NCBI GenBank assembly: GCA_903632075.3
Contig: CAHIKZ030004540.1
Location: 1,647,501 to 1,711,500, forward strand
Reading direction: 5' to 3'
Origin: Acanthosepion pharaonis
Taxonomy: Eukaryota; Mollusca; Cephalopoda; Sepiida; Sepiidae
DNA length: 64,000 bases
Part shown: piece after piece, positions 10,641-21,545 of the stretch
How positions within the stretch are numbered: position 1 is the stretch's first letter
How the letters are laid out: each line of letters starts with the position of its first letter
Program-made: the position numbers and the translations under genes
Notes under the pieces: model-generated
Told to the model about the DNA's origin: nothing
The model's input: only the letters and a program-made list of their open reading frames with translations
Databases searched by the model: none

Positions 10641-10790
10641 AGAATTAATACAAATTAAAGGTTTATCACTTAGCTGATTGATGTTACCTTCAGCATCTCA
10701 ACTCCAGAGTTTCATAAGTGAACCCACCGGGAGTGACTCCATCCACTCGTCAGTAGGTATCAGCAATTGACCGTTTATATGTAAATCACA
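10640..10790 (-). repeat. Repeat G, copy 1 (PLE-terminus-like, hammerhead-like core)
   Basis: It is homologous to 28917-29045. On the minus strand it contains CTGACGA, then GAAAC and TCTGGAGTT. An outer pairing GCTGAT/ATCAGC and ACCT/AGGT encloses the block. GAAAC...GT can form the short stem III of a hammerhead ribozyme. Stem II and the core-proximal stem I are not convincing. This is a candidate only. Confidence 0.4.
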
Positions 10791-11124
10791 AGATTCTCAT
10801 AATTCTCTTTGCAGTGTCAAGGATTGTATTTTTACCAAAAATACAATCAACAAAGTTATTTCTTGAAGATAAAGTTTTTAATACAAGCTGTGTTTGATAC
10901 CCAGAGATAGAATATTAATAATAATAAGTAAAACTAAATGTTCCCTTTCCTTGTGTCCACTTGGTTTTTCACGGAAATTATGTCCACTTCTGAAGAATGG
11001 ATGTAATGTCTGTGAAACCTAGAAAAGAGACAAAATAATTTGAACATTTACATTTTTCATTATAAATTTACTACTTTTAACCTTTCAGCTGACTACTTAG
11101 AATAATTAATTTCTGATAACTCCT

Positions 11125-11128
<4 letters not shown>

Positions 11129-11161
<33 letters not shown>
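11129..11161. repeat. (TA)n microsatellite
   Basis: A run of about 33 bp of alternating TA. Confidence 0.95.
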
Positions 11162-11162
<1 letters not shown>

Positions 11163-11479
11163 TCTCATTTTCCAAGCCCACTTGGGGCTTATATTGCAAC
11201 TATACTGAATGGACCTTAGTTACAGTTTCTGGGAGAAGGGGGGCATACCCTGTCATGACCATCAGTTTGAGCAATGCCAGAATGTTCAAAACCTCAGTCA
11301 CAATGACTTGTAACTTTATGTTAGCAGAACCATCATTGGCTTTCAAACGATTCTGTCTACCCAACTTTACTTACAATGCTTTGTTTAACCCATGGTATAG
11401 TTTTCAGGCACTTTCCAAAGGTGCCTCACACTGGGATCACTTATTCATACTGATAACATCAAGAAGTCACCTTCCTGAC

Positions 11480-11990
11480 CAATTGACCAAATTGGCCCTG
11501 CTATTTACCTTGAGCGCTTTGATGAAATCCAAAGAAGAATCAGCAATATTATTGGTCCTGATATAGCAGCTCAGCTTCAGTCACTTTTCCATCATCATCA
11601 TGTTGCTTATCAGTGCCTTTTTTATAAATACTTTCTTGGTAATTGTTCAGGTGACCTTTTCACTATGGCATCTAAACTTTTTGAATTTTAGTGCATTACT
11701 AGACTGGTGTCAAGATATCATAAATTCACATGAACTGGCTAGGTGTAGCTGTAAGTTCTATGCTAAAAGTTTCTTTTCTCGCACTTCTCACTTGTGGAAT
11801 TTTGTTCCACCTCCATGCTTTCCAGTCAACTTTAATCTGCAAAAATTTTAATGCAATGTCAATTGCTATCTACTGTCCTCCTGATTACTCTTTTTTTCTT
11901 CCCACTTACTATCAATGGTTCTAATCTTAAGTCTTCCACACCCTGTAACCCCTTACATCTTAGTGGCGTTATTGACCTCCATGGGATGAA
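11480..11990 (+). mobile_element. LINE A remnant
   Basis: The frames read LERFDEIQRRISNIIGPDI, then LFYKYFLGNCSGDLFTMASK, then FYAKSFFSRTSHLWNFVP and the 3' tail ('cttagtggcgttattgacct'). Frame changes occur between blocks. It ends in a (TA)n at 11999-12030. The upstream sequence 11180-11480 has no recognisable match. Confidence 0.75.
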
Positions 11991-11994
11991 ACAG

Positions 11995-12033
<39 letters not shown>

Positions 12034-12159
12034 CAATTATTTTTACTTATTGTGGAATTCTTTCCTCAGATAAGGAACGTGATTTATTACGATTCTCTGT
12101 CATTTTCTCAGGTGCTTAGACGAAATGGATTTACTTAATTTTTTCCTACTCTGATTTAG

Positions 12160-12400
12160 TAAGTTCAAACAGAAAGAGATAATTGAGCTCTTCTAGAGCA
12201 CATAATAAGGAAAGAGGGCTTGGAGAATTCGACACTTACAAGATATGTTGAAGGCAACAGGTAACTACTTAACTATCATTCTCAATAACAATCATGGCAA
12301 TATATTGTTTATAGATATGGTTTATAAAAGAAAAGGAAGCTGTGGAGAACAGTTATCGCTTAAGTCATAAAGCGACATGATGCATAAAAGAGCTAAGCTG
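12160..12400 (+). mobile_element. LINE B remnant
   Basis: 'gcacataataaggaaagagg' and 'gcttggagaattcgacac' correspond to the RHIMRKEGLENL/F-T segment. It is followed by 'ggaagctgtggagaacagtt' (KLWRT), on the plus strand and degraded. Confidence 0.65.
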
Positions 12401-12785
12401 TGTTAATGGTTTGAACCATTAAATTTTTTTTTTTTAAGTAGTATTTAGTCCATTGTATTTCCAAGCCAAACTACTATCATAAACTTTCAAGATATGTTAG
12501 TGGGCGTAATAAGAAATGCTGATGTTGTATTTTGTACAATGGTCACATCCATATTTCAGTTACGGTCATAGTATCAGAAAATTGAAGTCTCTTCAAGGAA
12601 TCAAATTTTGGTCCTTGGTATCTTCATTTGACAGAATATTAGAAAAGAGATGTTTAAAATTTTAAGACTGCTAGAATGAAATTTCAGAATTGAATTTTGC
12701 AGGAATTAATATTGGAGTCATTTAGCCTTGGATTAAGGGAATTAATAATAGCATTTAGAGTCATTATCAACAGACTATTTGCATT
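12400..12785. other. Unassigned spacer
   Basis: No repeat family, RNA or coding signal recognised. Confidence 0.5.
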
Positions 12786-14075
12786 TTGTCTTTTTATATC
12801 TATTTAAAACTTTTCCTGTCTTTCTATCCATCTTTCTCACCATCTTGTTCTTTTAAATGCCTGTCTATTCATCTTGGTCATTGCAATGTGTCTCTATCCA
12901 TTTTACATTTTCCAGTTCCAGTCTGTCAGTCTCATTGTTTCCCATGTCTGTCTGTCGGTCACATTCTTTCTCAAGCTTGTCTGTCAGATTCCGTCTTACC
13001 CACACCAGTCTATCTTCTTATTCTTTCCAGTGCCTGTCTGTCATTCTTGTTTGTTCCAATGCCTGTCTGTCAGACTCAGTCTTTTCAACACCGGTCTGTC
13101 TTTCTTTCTTTCCCATTCCTGTCTATCTTGATCTTTTCAGACCTATCTATCCATGTTGCTCTTTCCCATGCCTCTCTGTTGATCTCGTTCCTTCCCACAC
13201 CTCTCTGTCAGTCGGTCGGCAGGGTTAGTTCCCACACCTCTCGGTCAGTTGGTTGGTCTCATTCCTTCCCACACCTCTCGGTCAGTCAGTCGGTCTCGTT
13301 CCTTCCCACACCTCTCGGTCAGTCGGTTGGTCTCATTCCTTCCCACACCTCTCGGTCAGTCAGTCGGTCTCGTCCCTTCCCACACCTCTCGGTCAGTCGG
13401 TCGGTCTCGTTCCTTCCCACACCTCTCGGTCGGTCGGTCTCGTTCCTTCCCGCGCCTCTCGGTCGGTCGGTCTTGTTCCTTCCCGCGCCTCTCGGTCGGT
13501 CGGTCTCGTTCCTTCCCGCGCCTCTCGGTCGGTCGGTCTCGTTCCTTCCCGCGCCTCTCTGTCTGTCGGTCTCGTTCCTTCACGCCTCTCTGTCTGTCGG
13601 TCTCGTTCCTTCCCGCCTCTCGTCCTCGGTCTGTCCGCCTCTCTGTCTTCCTTTCCTTCCACCTCTCTGTCTGTCGGTCTCGTTCCTTCCCACGCCTCTC
13701 TGTCTGTTGGTCTCGTTCCTCCCACGCCTCTCTGTCTGTCGGTCTCGTTCCTCCCCAGCGCCTCTCGGTCGGTCGGTCTCGTTCCTTCCCGCGCCTCTCG
13801 GTCGGTCGGTCTCGTTCCTTCCCACGCCTCTCTGTCTGTCGGTCTCGTTCCTTCCCACGCCTCTCTGTCTGTCGGTCTCGTTCCTTCCCACGCCTCTCTG
13901 TCTGTCGGTCTCGTTCCTCCCCACGCCTCTCTGTCTGTCGGTTGGTCTCATTCTTTCCAATGCCTGCTCATCCATCTTGGTCTTCTCAACACTTTCCTGT
14001 ATGTCTTGTTTTTTTCCAGCATCTGTCTATCATTCTCGATCTTTCCATTCCTGTCTATCCATATCTACCTATCGG
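12786..14075. repeat. CpG-rich minisatellite, 33-37 bp units
   Basis: The core at about 13190-13960 is a run of roughly 22 units built on 'cctctcggtcggtcggtctc' plus 'gttccttcccgcg'. Units are 33 bp, or about 37 bp where an extra CAGT is present. Older, more diverged units ('gcctgtctgtcagactcagt' type) flank the core on both sides. The unit lacks stop codons in all three plus frames, giving spurious open frames of 465, 288 and 277 codons, plus Arg/Asp/Thr-rich frames on the minus strand. I treat none as genes: the peptides are simple repeats and the flanks give no gene context. Confidence 0.9.
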
Positions 14076-14119
14076 GACAGGTATGACGACATGGATTGTG
14101 CACAGATATGTATGAATCA

Positions 14120-14122
14120 TGC

Positions 14123-14150
<28 letters not shown>
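14120..14150. repeat. (TA)n/(TG)n microsatellite
   Basis: About 24 bp of TA followed by a few TG units. Confidence 0.9.
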
Positions 14151-14154
<4 letters not shown>

Positions 14155-14432
14155 ATGTCCGTAATGTTTTCAACCTGTTGTAAGTATGGAAAAAAAAAAG
14201 TCAAGTATAAAAAAATACTATCCATTTTTAGATATTTCATCAAACACTGATTAAGTGTTGACTAAAGTTCTGAGATGAAAGCAAGTATCCTCATGTTTAT
14301 TGTGTAATTGTTCTCAAGGTGTCTTTGGATTTATCACACATTCAGCAATCTTTTAATATTATTCTATTTCATTTTTATTTATTTTTGCTTGCTCTTGCCA
14401 CAATTCCAGTTGAAACAATTTGCACTGTCCTG

Positions 14433-14850
14433 GGTATAACGATTAACTACATTTGCGTCTTGGGTAAAACAATAAATTACATCTGACAGCAAGGCTTTTG
14501 ATCAGGAGGTTTTGAAGAGCATGGAACCACCTTTTAATTGTTGGTGTTCCCAGATCCACCTGGACCTGGGGTGGAGGCACCTGTCAGGGTCCCAGCTATG
14601 GGCAAATAGTTAACCACCCCCAAAGGGGTCAAAACACTATGAAAGTATAAAAATAGGTTTTATTATCAGCAATACTTTTTTGGAAAAATTATTAGCAGCA
14701 ATACATTTTTGGAGAAATATTACCAACAATAGATTTTTGGAATAAAAAAGTATTACCAGCAATGAAAATCTTGTCGGCATTAAATAACCCATTGACGTTG
14801 ATATGCCATAAAACAAAACAAACTGAACCAAACCAAACGAAGCAATTCAC
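14433..14850 (+). mobile_element. R1 SINE-like retroposon, copy 2
   Basis: It is full-length relative to copy 1: it starts 'tcctgggtataacgattaac', has 'ggaaccacc' and 'cccagctatgggcaaata', and ends in an A/C-rich tail after 'gatatgccataaaac'. The flanks contain 'caatttgcac' and 'caattcacag', a weak possible target duplication. Confidence 0.7.
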
Positions 14851-15034
14851 AGAACCACACAGGGAATTTTTTTTTATTCATATTTATTGATTAATGATTT
14901 CCTCTGCAAACATGCTTTTAAGCATTAACTTCAAAGACTAGAATTCCCCCCCACACGGCATATTCTTATAATTTGGCAAGGAATATTTAGAAAAAAATAC
15001 CTAATAATAGTCAATATTTTTTCATACTAAAATT

Positions 15035-15740
15035 CATCTAATAAAAGACCACTCAAAATAGAGGGTTACTGTTAAAATGGCTAAGATGAATGAAGTGTGT
15101 GTTATACATGAAACAGAATGTGGTCAGAAGTGAAGATGAAGATGGTGGAAAGGAGGTTTGATAACGATTGACCCTTGACTTGAAGAGGTTAAGATTGTGA
15201 TGTAGAGGTTTGCTATTAAAATGGTTGATGAATGAAGTATGCGATATGTGCAAAAGAGAAAGTGGTAGGAATTGAAAATAATGAAAAAGAAGAGATATAG
15301 CAATTGAACTTTGACTTGAAGAGGTTAAGAGTGTAGTGATCAGGGATGCATCCATGTGGGAATCTGTTCCACAAAGTGTCTGTTCACGGGGAAAAAGAAA
15401 TCTGAGTAAAACTTTCAACTTACATTTGAAATCTGAGGGAAATAGGGATGATTTGACTCTGTGGAAGTAGTATGGTATGTCCTAACTGTAAAGGTCTGAA
15501 CCTGTGAGACTAAAGAATGGAGAATTTATTTGAACATTTTCCATGCAAATAGCAAGAGTCTAGTGATAATCTTGTAATGTTGTGTCTGTGCAGAAAGAGC
15601 TTGTAGTATGGAACACTAAGCCATCTGCTAAAAAACTGCTTAAATGATTTTGAACTCTATCAAAGGAGTGGGGAGTAAAGATTGAGTAGCTTCAACCCAG
15701 GTCATATAGTATCATTTGTATAATGATTTGTCTGAACTTA
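15035..15740 (-). mobile_element. LINE C remnant (3' RT region), with internal repeat
   Basis: The minus-strand reading from 15418 gives LRFLFPREQTLCGTDSHMD and HHNLNLFKSRVNRYQTSFPP, the C-terminal signature (FPxxYNLNLFKSRVNRYL) of a second jockey-like LINE. Two diverged copies of the end segment ('gacttgaagaggttaagat') lie at ~15176 and ~15313, so the 3' end is partly duplicated. Further upstream RT sequence continues to ~15740. Confidence 0.7.
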
Positions 15741-15924
15741 GATAAAAACATGAATTTGCTTTATTATGAAAATTTAACTATGAATAACCATATTTTTTTT
15801 TTATTGTGTGTACTTCAGAGGATATAGTCTCAGAAAAGGGGGTTTTATGAGCTGGTTTCATACCAGTGGTAACTCAACCAGCAGGGTATAAGAAGCAGGG
15901 TGACTTTTTGGAGGAGCTGTTTGT

Positions 15925-16090
15925 TTTTTCTTCCTTTTACTTTTTTCTTCCTTTTTTTTCTTTGTTTCCTTTTTTTCTTTGTTTCCTTTTTTTCTTTGTT
16001 TCCTTTTTTTCTTTGTTTCCTTTCTTCTGTTTCTTTTTGTTTCCTTTTATTTTTCTTTGTTTCCTTTTTTCTTTGTTTCCTTTTGTGTAT
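15925..16090. repeat. Pyrimidine-rich tandem repeat (TTTCTTTGTTTCC)n
   Basis: About 15-bp units 'tttctttgtttcctttt' repeat roughly nine times. Long open frames here are Phe- or Lys-rich artefacts. Confidence 0.9.
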
Positions 16091-16319
16091 TTGAACTTTA
16101 TGCAACATATGCACAATAAGCACATGGTTAAATTGTTAGAACATTATCTAATGACTATATATAGTTTGTCAAGGATTCTTGATAATACCTGCAGATTTTA
16201 TAAGGAAGCAGAGATAACAAAATAAAACCTGTACATTTCACTCTAAAAGCCACTCCTACCTCATGTACTCTGTGGGTAAAATGGATTTTACAAGTATTCG
16301 AATATCCTAGTTTTTTTTT

Positions 16320-16670
16320 TTTTTCTTTCAAATCTTTTTTTTTAATCATTTTACCCCAAGCAAGGCAATAAATAGGTTACTGAGTGTTAGAGAATATGAG
16401 AAAAACTACTATTAAGGAGAGGGGACAATAAAAGAATAAGAATAAAGACAGAAAATAATGATTGGCATTGCATTTAAATTTTTGAAGATCAAAGTCAACA
16501 GGGAAGCATGAAGCCAGAAGAGAGTTCCACAGGAGAGAAATGTGAGAGAATAAAATGTTAGCATAGAACATATGGTTGCATCTAGCCATTTCAACTGCAA
16601 ATAGATAAGACCTTGATGCCAATCTAGTACTGCATTTAAATTCTTGGGAACAAATCTTGAACCAAGACTT
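16320..16670 (-). mobile_element. LINE A remnant, reverse orientation
   Basis: It begins with the reverse tail ('aatcattttaccccaagcaa'). Minus frames then read FVPKNLNAVLDWHQGLIYLQ, FYANILFSHISLLWNSLLAS and FPVDFDLQKFKCNANHY, typical LINE A C-terminal blocks split over two frames. Confidence 0.8.
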
Positions 16671-16796
16671 ATTCTGTCTTTTACTTGCACACGAAGATAT
16701 TAATTACTAAACATGTAGACTCTAGTTGGGTTTGGAATGCTTACCAAGAAATTTACATTTTTGAAACATTGCCACGTGCTGTGTTTATGTTGTTAC

Positions 16797-17290
16797 CTAG
16801 CAAAGGTTACTGAATGAGGAATATCCAAAACGAAGTTTGGAAATGAAATGGTAATCTTTATAACATCAACAAAATACAATACTCGCCAGTGGCGTGAAGT
16901 AGGTAAACCACTGCTAGTGGTGGACTCTTTGGACAGCATATCACCCCCACTTACAATAGTGTCCAACATATTTATGAGGGTTGGGACATACCTATTAGTG
17001 TTCATAGGTACAGTATTTATCTATCTAGCTTGCTCTTTCTTTCTTTTGTAATCTAGAAAAGTTTACTGAATGAGGAATAACCAAACTGAAGGTTGGAAAT
17101 GAAATAGTAATCTTTATAACTTCAACAAAATACAATACTCGCCAGCACCATGAAGTAGGTAAACCACTGCTAGCGGTGGACTACTTAGACAGCATATTAC
17201 CCCCACTTACCATAGTGTCCAATGCATTCATGAGAATTGGGACATACCCATTAGTGTTTATAGGTAAGGTATATAACAGTTTAACATGCT
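16797..17290 (+). repeat. Repeat H, copies 1 and 2 (tandem, ~240 bp each)
   Basis: Two adjacent ~240-bp copies start at about 16797 and 17052 with 'ggttactgaatgaggaata' or a near match. Both contain 'aatactcgccag', 'gtaggtaaaccactgctag' and 'cagcatat..cccccactta'. Plus frames read KPLLVVDSLDSISPPLTIVS in copy 1 and a similar peptide in copy 2. A third, partial copy lies at 18735-18885. The coding flavour is suggestive, but I do not recognise the protein. Confidence 0.75.
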
Positions 17291-17466
17291 TATTTTGTAA
17301 CCTAGTGATTCAAGATTTTTTTCTTCAACAGTTGATTAGTGTCTACAGATGTTGACCAAATTTGTTTCCACCAAGCAAACTGGTTCCAATCCCCCAATTT
17401 GTGACCTTACTATCAGCTATACTACTCAATATGCTATGGAGGTACATGCTTGTTACGTGTATTTAG

Positions 17467-18292
17467 ATGTAAACACACAAGGACAATCAGCAATCTTTAA
17501 CATTTTGCCTGCAAAAGGCTGTGTTAAAAGAACTTTTTTTTTTCCCTTGACACCGCTATTATTTTAACTACCTTCACTCCTCGGCATTATTTATTATTTT
17601 AAAAAGTGATGATTAAAATTGTAATAAAACCTAAACATGATGAAATTGAATTTATAAGTTTTTGTTCTTTAGAATTTATAACAAAAATATTAAACACTAT
17701 ATAATAGATTGTTTATGTACAAGAATAATTTTATATTTGCAACATTCTAAAAACTAATACAATTGTATTAAAACTAATACAATATTTATCATTTTATAAA
17801 GAAATAAATATGAAAGCAATTTTTTATTCATAAATTTATAAACATTTACTAAATTATTAAAATATATGAACCAACTATAATGAAAACTTTATTCTTCACC
17901 ATTTTATAAAGATCATATTGATTGGTAATTAGCCAATGTTCTGCCAACGATTTCAATAAAGGATATAATAAATAGTGTAAATAAACAATCTAGTAAAAAA
18001 ATAGTGTAAATAAACAATTTAATAAATAAATAGTATTATTTTATTTTTGTTGTCAGTTCTGAAGTACAAAGAAAATTTATAAATCCATTTTGATATGTTT
18101 AAATTTTATTAAAATTCTAATCATTGCTTTTTAAAAGAATAAACATTACCGAGGAGTGAAGGTAGTTAAAATAATAGTGGTGTCAAGGGAAAAATCATCC
18201 TTTTGACAGACCATTTTTTTTGTGGGCAAGAAGGTTAAAGATTGCTGAAAATCTATATAAGAGTATACACCTTTGTGTGGGTGTGTTTACTT
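17467..18292. mobile_element. Foldback/MITE-like element with long inverted arms
   Basis: The arms at 17467 to ~17730 and ~17980 to 18292 are inverted repeats of each other. In the best 41-bp stretch (17543-17583 against 18149-18189) I count one mismatch. The centre is AT-rich with two 'atagtgtaaataaacaat' repeats. It carries no ORF. It separates repeat H copies 2 and 3, so it or its neighbours may have inserted into the H array. Outer ends and target duplication are not resolved. Confidence 0.65.
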
Positions 18293-18429
18293 GAAGCAGA
18301 GGTCATTGGCTAATCAGGTGATTTTAAGATTGTAGATTTATTAAAAACGAAAAAAACAATACAGAAATGCTACATAATATCAATCTTCCTATATGAAAGT
18401 AACAATTTTCTCACAAATGAAGAATAAAC

Positions 18430-18740
18430 TTGAGGTAAGGTAAGAGGTGTGGTTCTACAGAAGGATGCTGAGGATGGAGTTTGTGCATGACAGATAAGTT
18501 TTTACAGAAAAAGAGAACAAAAATTTGTACTTAAAATCAGAGAGAGAGAGTTTCAATTTCTGAAATACATAATAAGGTAAAAGGGCTTGGAGAATTTGAC
18601 ACTCGGGATATATAGAGAGGAAGGGAATGGGAGAGTAATTTATGTAAATGGATGATCAGAAACAAACTGAATAGTACAGGGGCAGACATTGTTAAAAACT
18701 ATAAAGAATAAGAAACAGGGGAGAGCCATTGTTGCCAACA
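18430..18740 (+). mobile_element. LINE B remnant
   Basis: 'gtggttctacagaaggatgc' (VVLQKDA), 'ttctgaaatacataataagg', 'gcttggagaatttgacactc' and 'gagagccattgttgcc' follow LINE B order on the plus strand. It abuts repeat H copy 3 at 18735. Confidence 0.65.
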
Positions 18741-18885
18741 AGATAGAATACTCGCCAGAAGTAGGTAAACCACTGCTAGTGGTGGACTACTTAGACAGCA
18801 TATTACCCTCACTTACCATAGTGTCCAATGTATTCATGAGGATTGGGACATACCCAAGGGACATGTTAGATAGAAGTACCTAGAT
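18735..18885 (+). repeat. Repeat H, copy 3 (partial)
   Basis: It shares 'aatactcgccag', 'aagtaggtaaaccactgcta' and 'ccatagtgtccaatgtattc' with copies 1-2. The frame reads EYSPEVGKPLLVVDYLDSIL. Its left part is replaced by LINE B. Confidence 0.75.
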
Positions 18886-19158
18886 GACAAGGTAAGCATT
18901 AGGAAAATATTTCTCTTCACACTACCTGTTTCTATATACACGTGTCAGAAATTTGAAAAAAAAATTAAATTTGTGACAAATATGTTAAGTACATTATAAT
19001 TTGGTCATCGTTTTTTTTTTTTTTACGTGTAGATGTTTGGTGTATGTGTATGCATCAGTGGATGTGTAGGTGTTTATTCATATATATGGGACCATGTGTT
19101 GGCATTGGAAATTAAGCGTGTGTGAACTTGGGTAGGAGAGCTGACGTAAGCATGTACA

Positions 19159-19182
19159 TAGCATATATATATATATATATAT
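19159..19182. repeat. (TA)n microsatellite
   Basis: A short TA run. Confidence 0.9.
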
Positions 19183-19254
19183 CATTTTAAGGTATGCTAT
19201 ATTTATGGGTAAAAGTGCTCAATATCAGGGATAGTGTGTATGTAAATATAAAAG

Positions 19255-19320
19255 TGAACATTGAAGTCAACACCCAGAGGTTACAGTCTGTTTCATGCTT
19301 GAACACAATCATCAGGCCAT

Positions 19321-19322
<2 letters not shown>
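19255..19322 (-). ncRNA. Hammerhead-like motif in a PLE-type terminus
   Basis: On the minus strand: AAAGATGGC, CTGATGA, a short variable region, GAAAC, AGACTGTA, ACCTCT. ACA/TGT around GAC gives a short stem III with A at the cleavage position. AGA.GG/CC.TCT gives an interrupted stem I. Stem II (TGTG/GCAT side) is weak. A degraded relative lies at 44995-45045. It is called from pattern only. Confidence 0.35.

Positions 19323-19367
<45 letters not shown>
19323..19367. repeat. (TA)n microsatellite
   Basis: About 44 bp of TA, between the hammerhead-like block and the next repeat. Confidence 0.95.
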
Positions 19368-19369
<2 letters not shown>

Positions 19370-19370
<1 letters not shown>

Positions 19371-20030
19371 TAGCTAAATTACCCATGCCTTACTGTGTGT
19401 CACACATTTTTTTTCTAAGAAAATGATTATTGATTTTAAATCATTGTTATAATTTGTGGAGAAAAATTTCAATATTACTCAATGATTTGTGGCCTCAATC
19501 TTCTGGTTTTCTCCTATATTTTGGATAGGAGTCATTCCCTTATTTAAATTTAATTTAAATCAAAGGGAAAAATATTTTCAGTGGGGGTAGTTGTGCAAAA
19601 ACAACTTAACCTGAGCCCTTTGACATGTATTTGATGCAATACTTGACTGAATAAATTGATGAGCAGATTTCAACATTGATATGAGAGTTGTCACAACAAA
19701 TATGTATTGTAAGGCACTACACATTTATTGGTGATTTCTTGCTCGACTTGGCATCCATATTGTTTCATTTTGATTTTGCTAATGTGACCTCCACCTTCTG
19801 GCTTTCTCCTTCTATATTTTGGATAGGATTCATTCCCTTGTTCAAATTTAAATTTATCTCAAAAGGAAAACAATTTCAGTGATCTGGGGTGATTTTTTTA
19901 TTTAGTTTTTCTAATATCCTGATAGCTTTTCTTTTATGTCAATAAGTAGTATGTAGAAATTGTCCATAGTTATCATTGTTTCAAACTCTTTCAGCTAATT
20001 AACTCATTTAAGGAAGTTCACAGTTAATTA
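19370..20030. repeat. Unclassified repeat with internal ~90-bp direct duplication
   Basis: The segments at about 19488-19585 and 19783-19880 are direct copies ('ctatattttggataggagtc' and relatives, both ending near 'ttttcagtg'). The left end 'actagctaaattaccc' resembles LINE/RTE-type 3' ends seen in many invertebrates. No ORF. Confidence 0.45.
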
Positions 20031-20106
20031 CAAAACTTTCAATGAAAACGTTATAAAAGAGGCTGTAGTTAGCATTAGAAGGAAGGTCGACAAATGTTTT
20101 GTTTAC

Positions 20107-20144
<38 letters not shown>

Positions 20145-20159
20145 GTATATATATATATC
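20107..20159. repeat. (TA)n microsatellite
   Basis: A run of TA interrupted by GGG. Confidence 0.95.
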
Positions 20160-20224
20160 AGCAGCAAATGCTTACAAAACCCAAATATGAATGACCGATA
20201 TTTATATATTCCTGAACTTAGTAA

Positions 20225-21075
20225 ATGCTTATGGGCTTTGAGAGAATATTAGATCTCAAACTCCCACTCAACCTCAAGTGGAACTCTTACATACAATTCA
20301 TTGTAAAAGACACAGGTAAAATGATTAGTTCCCTGTACTGCTCCAGTAAGTACCTGACCCCCTCATGCTATCCTCTAGCTCAGGGGTTTTCAACCTTGTT
20401 TACCCCATGCACTTCTTTCACCATTTGTCAGAATGCCATCCCCCCCGTCCTTTTCAAGATGACAGGCCAAGTAGGTCAAATTCTATAATTGCTCTTCTCC
20501 TCCCCTAAACTTACCTTGGTTACAATTCACGCCTGAAAATCCAAAATTCACCTACTGGGAGTGAAATTCACCCCTGTTGTGAACCCTGCTCTAGCTGATC
20601 AGGCTGAAAATGGAGTACTGTTGTCATATTTGGTTGCGAGCTGCCCAGTCAAAACCATCTTCAACTAAGTCTTGTAGAAGAATTATTTTCCTCTTTCCAA
20701 CCTCTCTCTCTCACAGGCAGGATGTGGCAAGTCACTCACTGCTCTATCACTACTTCCATGGAAAGTGCTTGGACGAACTCCATTGCTTAGTTCTGATATG
20801 TCTAACCTTCATGGCTATGACTCACCATGCTATGTACATAGTACCAAACCATACTGTCCATATTCCATCAATGAGAAGTAAGTTCCACTAACAGCTTCTT
20901 CCTGTAAACCACTTCCGTGTGAGATACACTCCCAAGAGGATGTTTCCCTGATTACTACAATCTTAACCTGTTCAAGTCTAGAGTTAACCATTATCTTCCA
21001 CTCCTATCCATATAAATTACCCCTTAACATAACACTTTATTTTGAATCTACCTTGTAAAGGGTGAACCTTCCTGT
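20225..21075 (+). mobile_element. LINE C remnant, longest plus-strand copy, split by a hAT MITE
   Basis: Frames read ERILDLKLPLNLKWNSYIQF and VKDTGKMISSLYCSSKYLTP, then (after the 20381-20588 insertion) MEYCCHIWLRAAQ, SLSHRQDVASHSLLYHYFHG and FKSRVNHYLPLLSI across frames. These are the thumb/C-terminal blocks of jockey-like LINE RTs. It has several frameshifts and is inactive. Confidence 0.8.
20381..20588 (+). mobile_element. hAT-type MITE with perfect 8-bp target duplication
   Basis: A 208-bp insertion flanked by exact ctctagct at 20373-20380 and 20589-20596. The ends are CAGGGGTTTTCAACC on the left and (reversed) CAGGGTTCACAACAG on the right, as in hAT elements. Its interior matches 44792-44970 in reverse ('catgcacttctttcacc', 'gatgacaggccaa'). 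It has no coding capacity. It sits inside LINE C. Confidence 0.85.
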
Positions 21076-21084
21076 AAAAAAAAT

Positions 21085-21545
21085 CAAATATAAGCGACCA
21101 ATATTTACCTATATCCAAACCAGCTAAATATTTACCGAGTAGATACTTATAGACTCAAATATAAATGACTGATATTTACCTATCACAGAACCAAATAGAT
21201 ACTTATAGTCTCAAATATAAATGACTGATATTTACCTATCACAGAACCAAATAGATACTTATAGTCTCAAATATAAATGACTGATATTTACCTATCACAG
21301 AACCAAATAGATACTTATAGTCTCAAATATAAATGACTGATATTTACCTATCACAGAACCAAGTAGATACTTATAGTCTCAAATATAAATGACTGATATT
21401 TACCTATCACAGAACCAAGTAGATACTTATAGACTCAAATATAAATGACTGACATTTACCTATCACAGAACCAAGTAGATACTTATAGACTCAAATATAA
21501 ATGATCAATATTTACTTATCCTCAAACCATGTAAATTATAAAGTC
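21085..21545. repeat. 56-bp tandem array, ~8 copies
   Basis: The unit is 'tcaaatataaatgactgata' 'tttacctatcacagaacca' 'aatagatacttatagtc'. Inner units are nearly identical and the outer ones diverge (gaccaatatt, gatcaatatt). A single diverged monomer lies at ~20175-20235, left of LINE C. Confidence 0.9.

Noticed and set aside
12786..14183. 465-codon plus-strand ORF
   Set aside because: Its length comes from a stop-free 11-codon tandem unit and all three frames are equally open. The peptide is a simple repeat with no flanking gene signals.
15845..16225. Phe-rich and Lys-rich ORFs
   Set aside because: Products of the (TTTCTTTGTTTCC)n tract.
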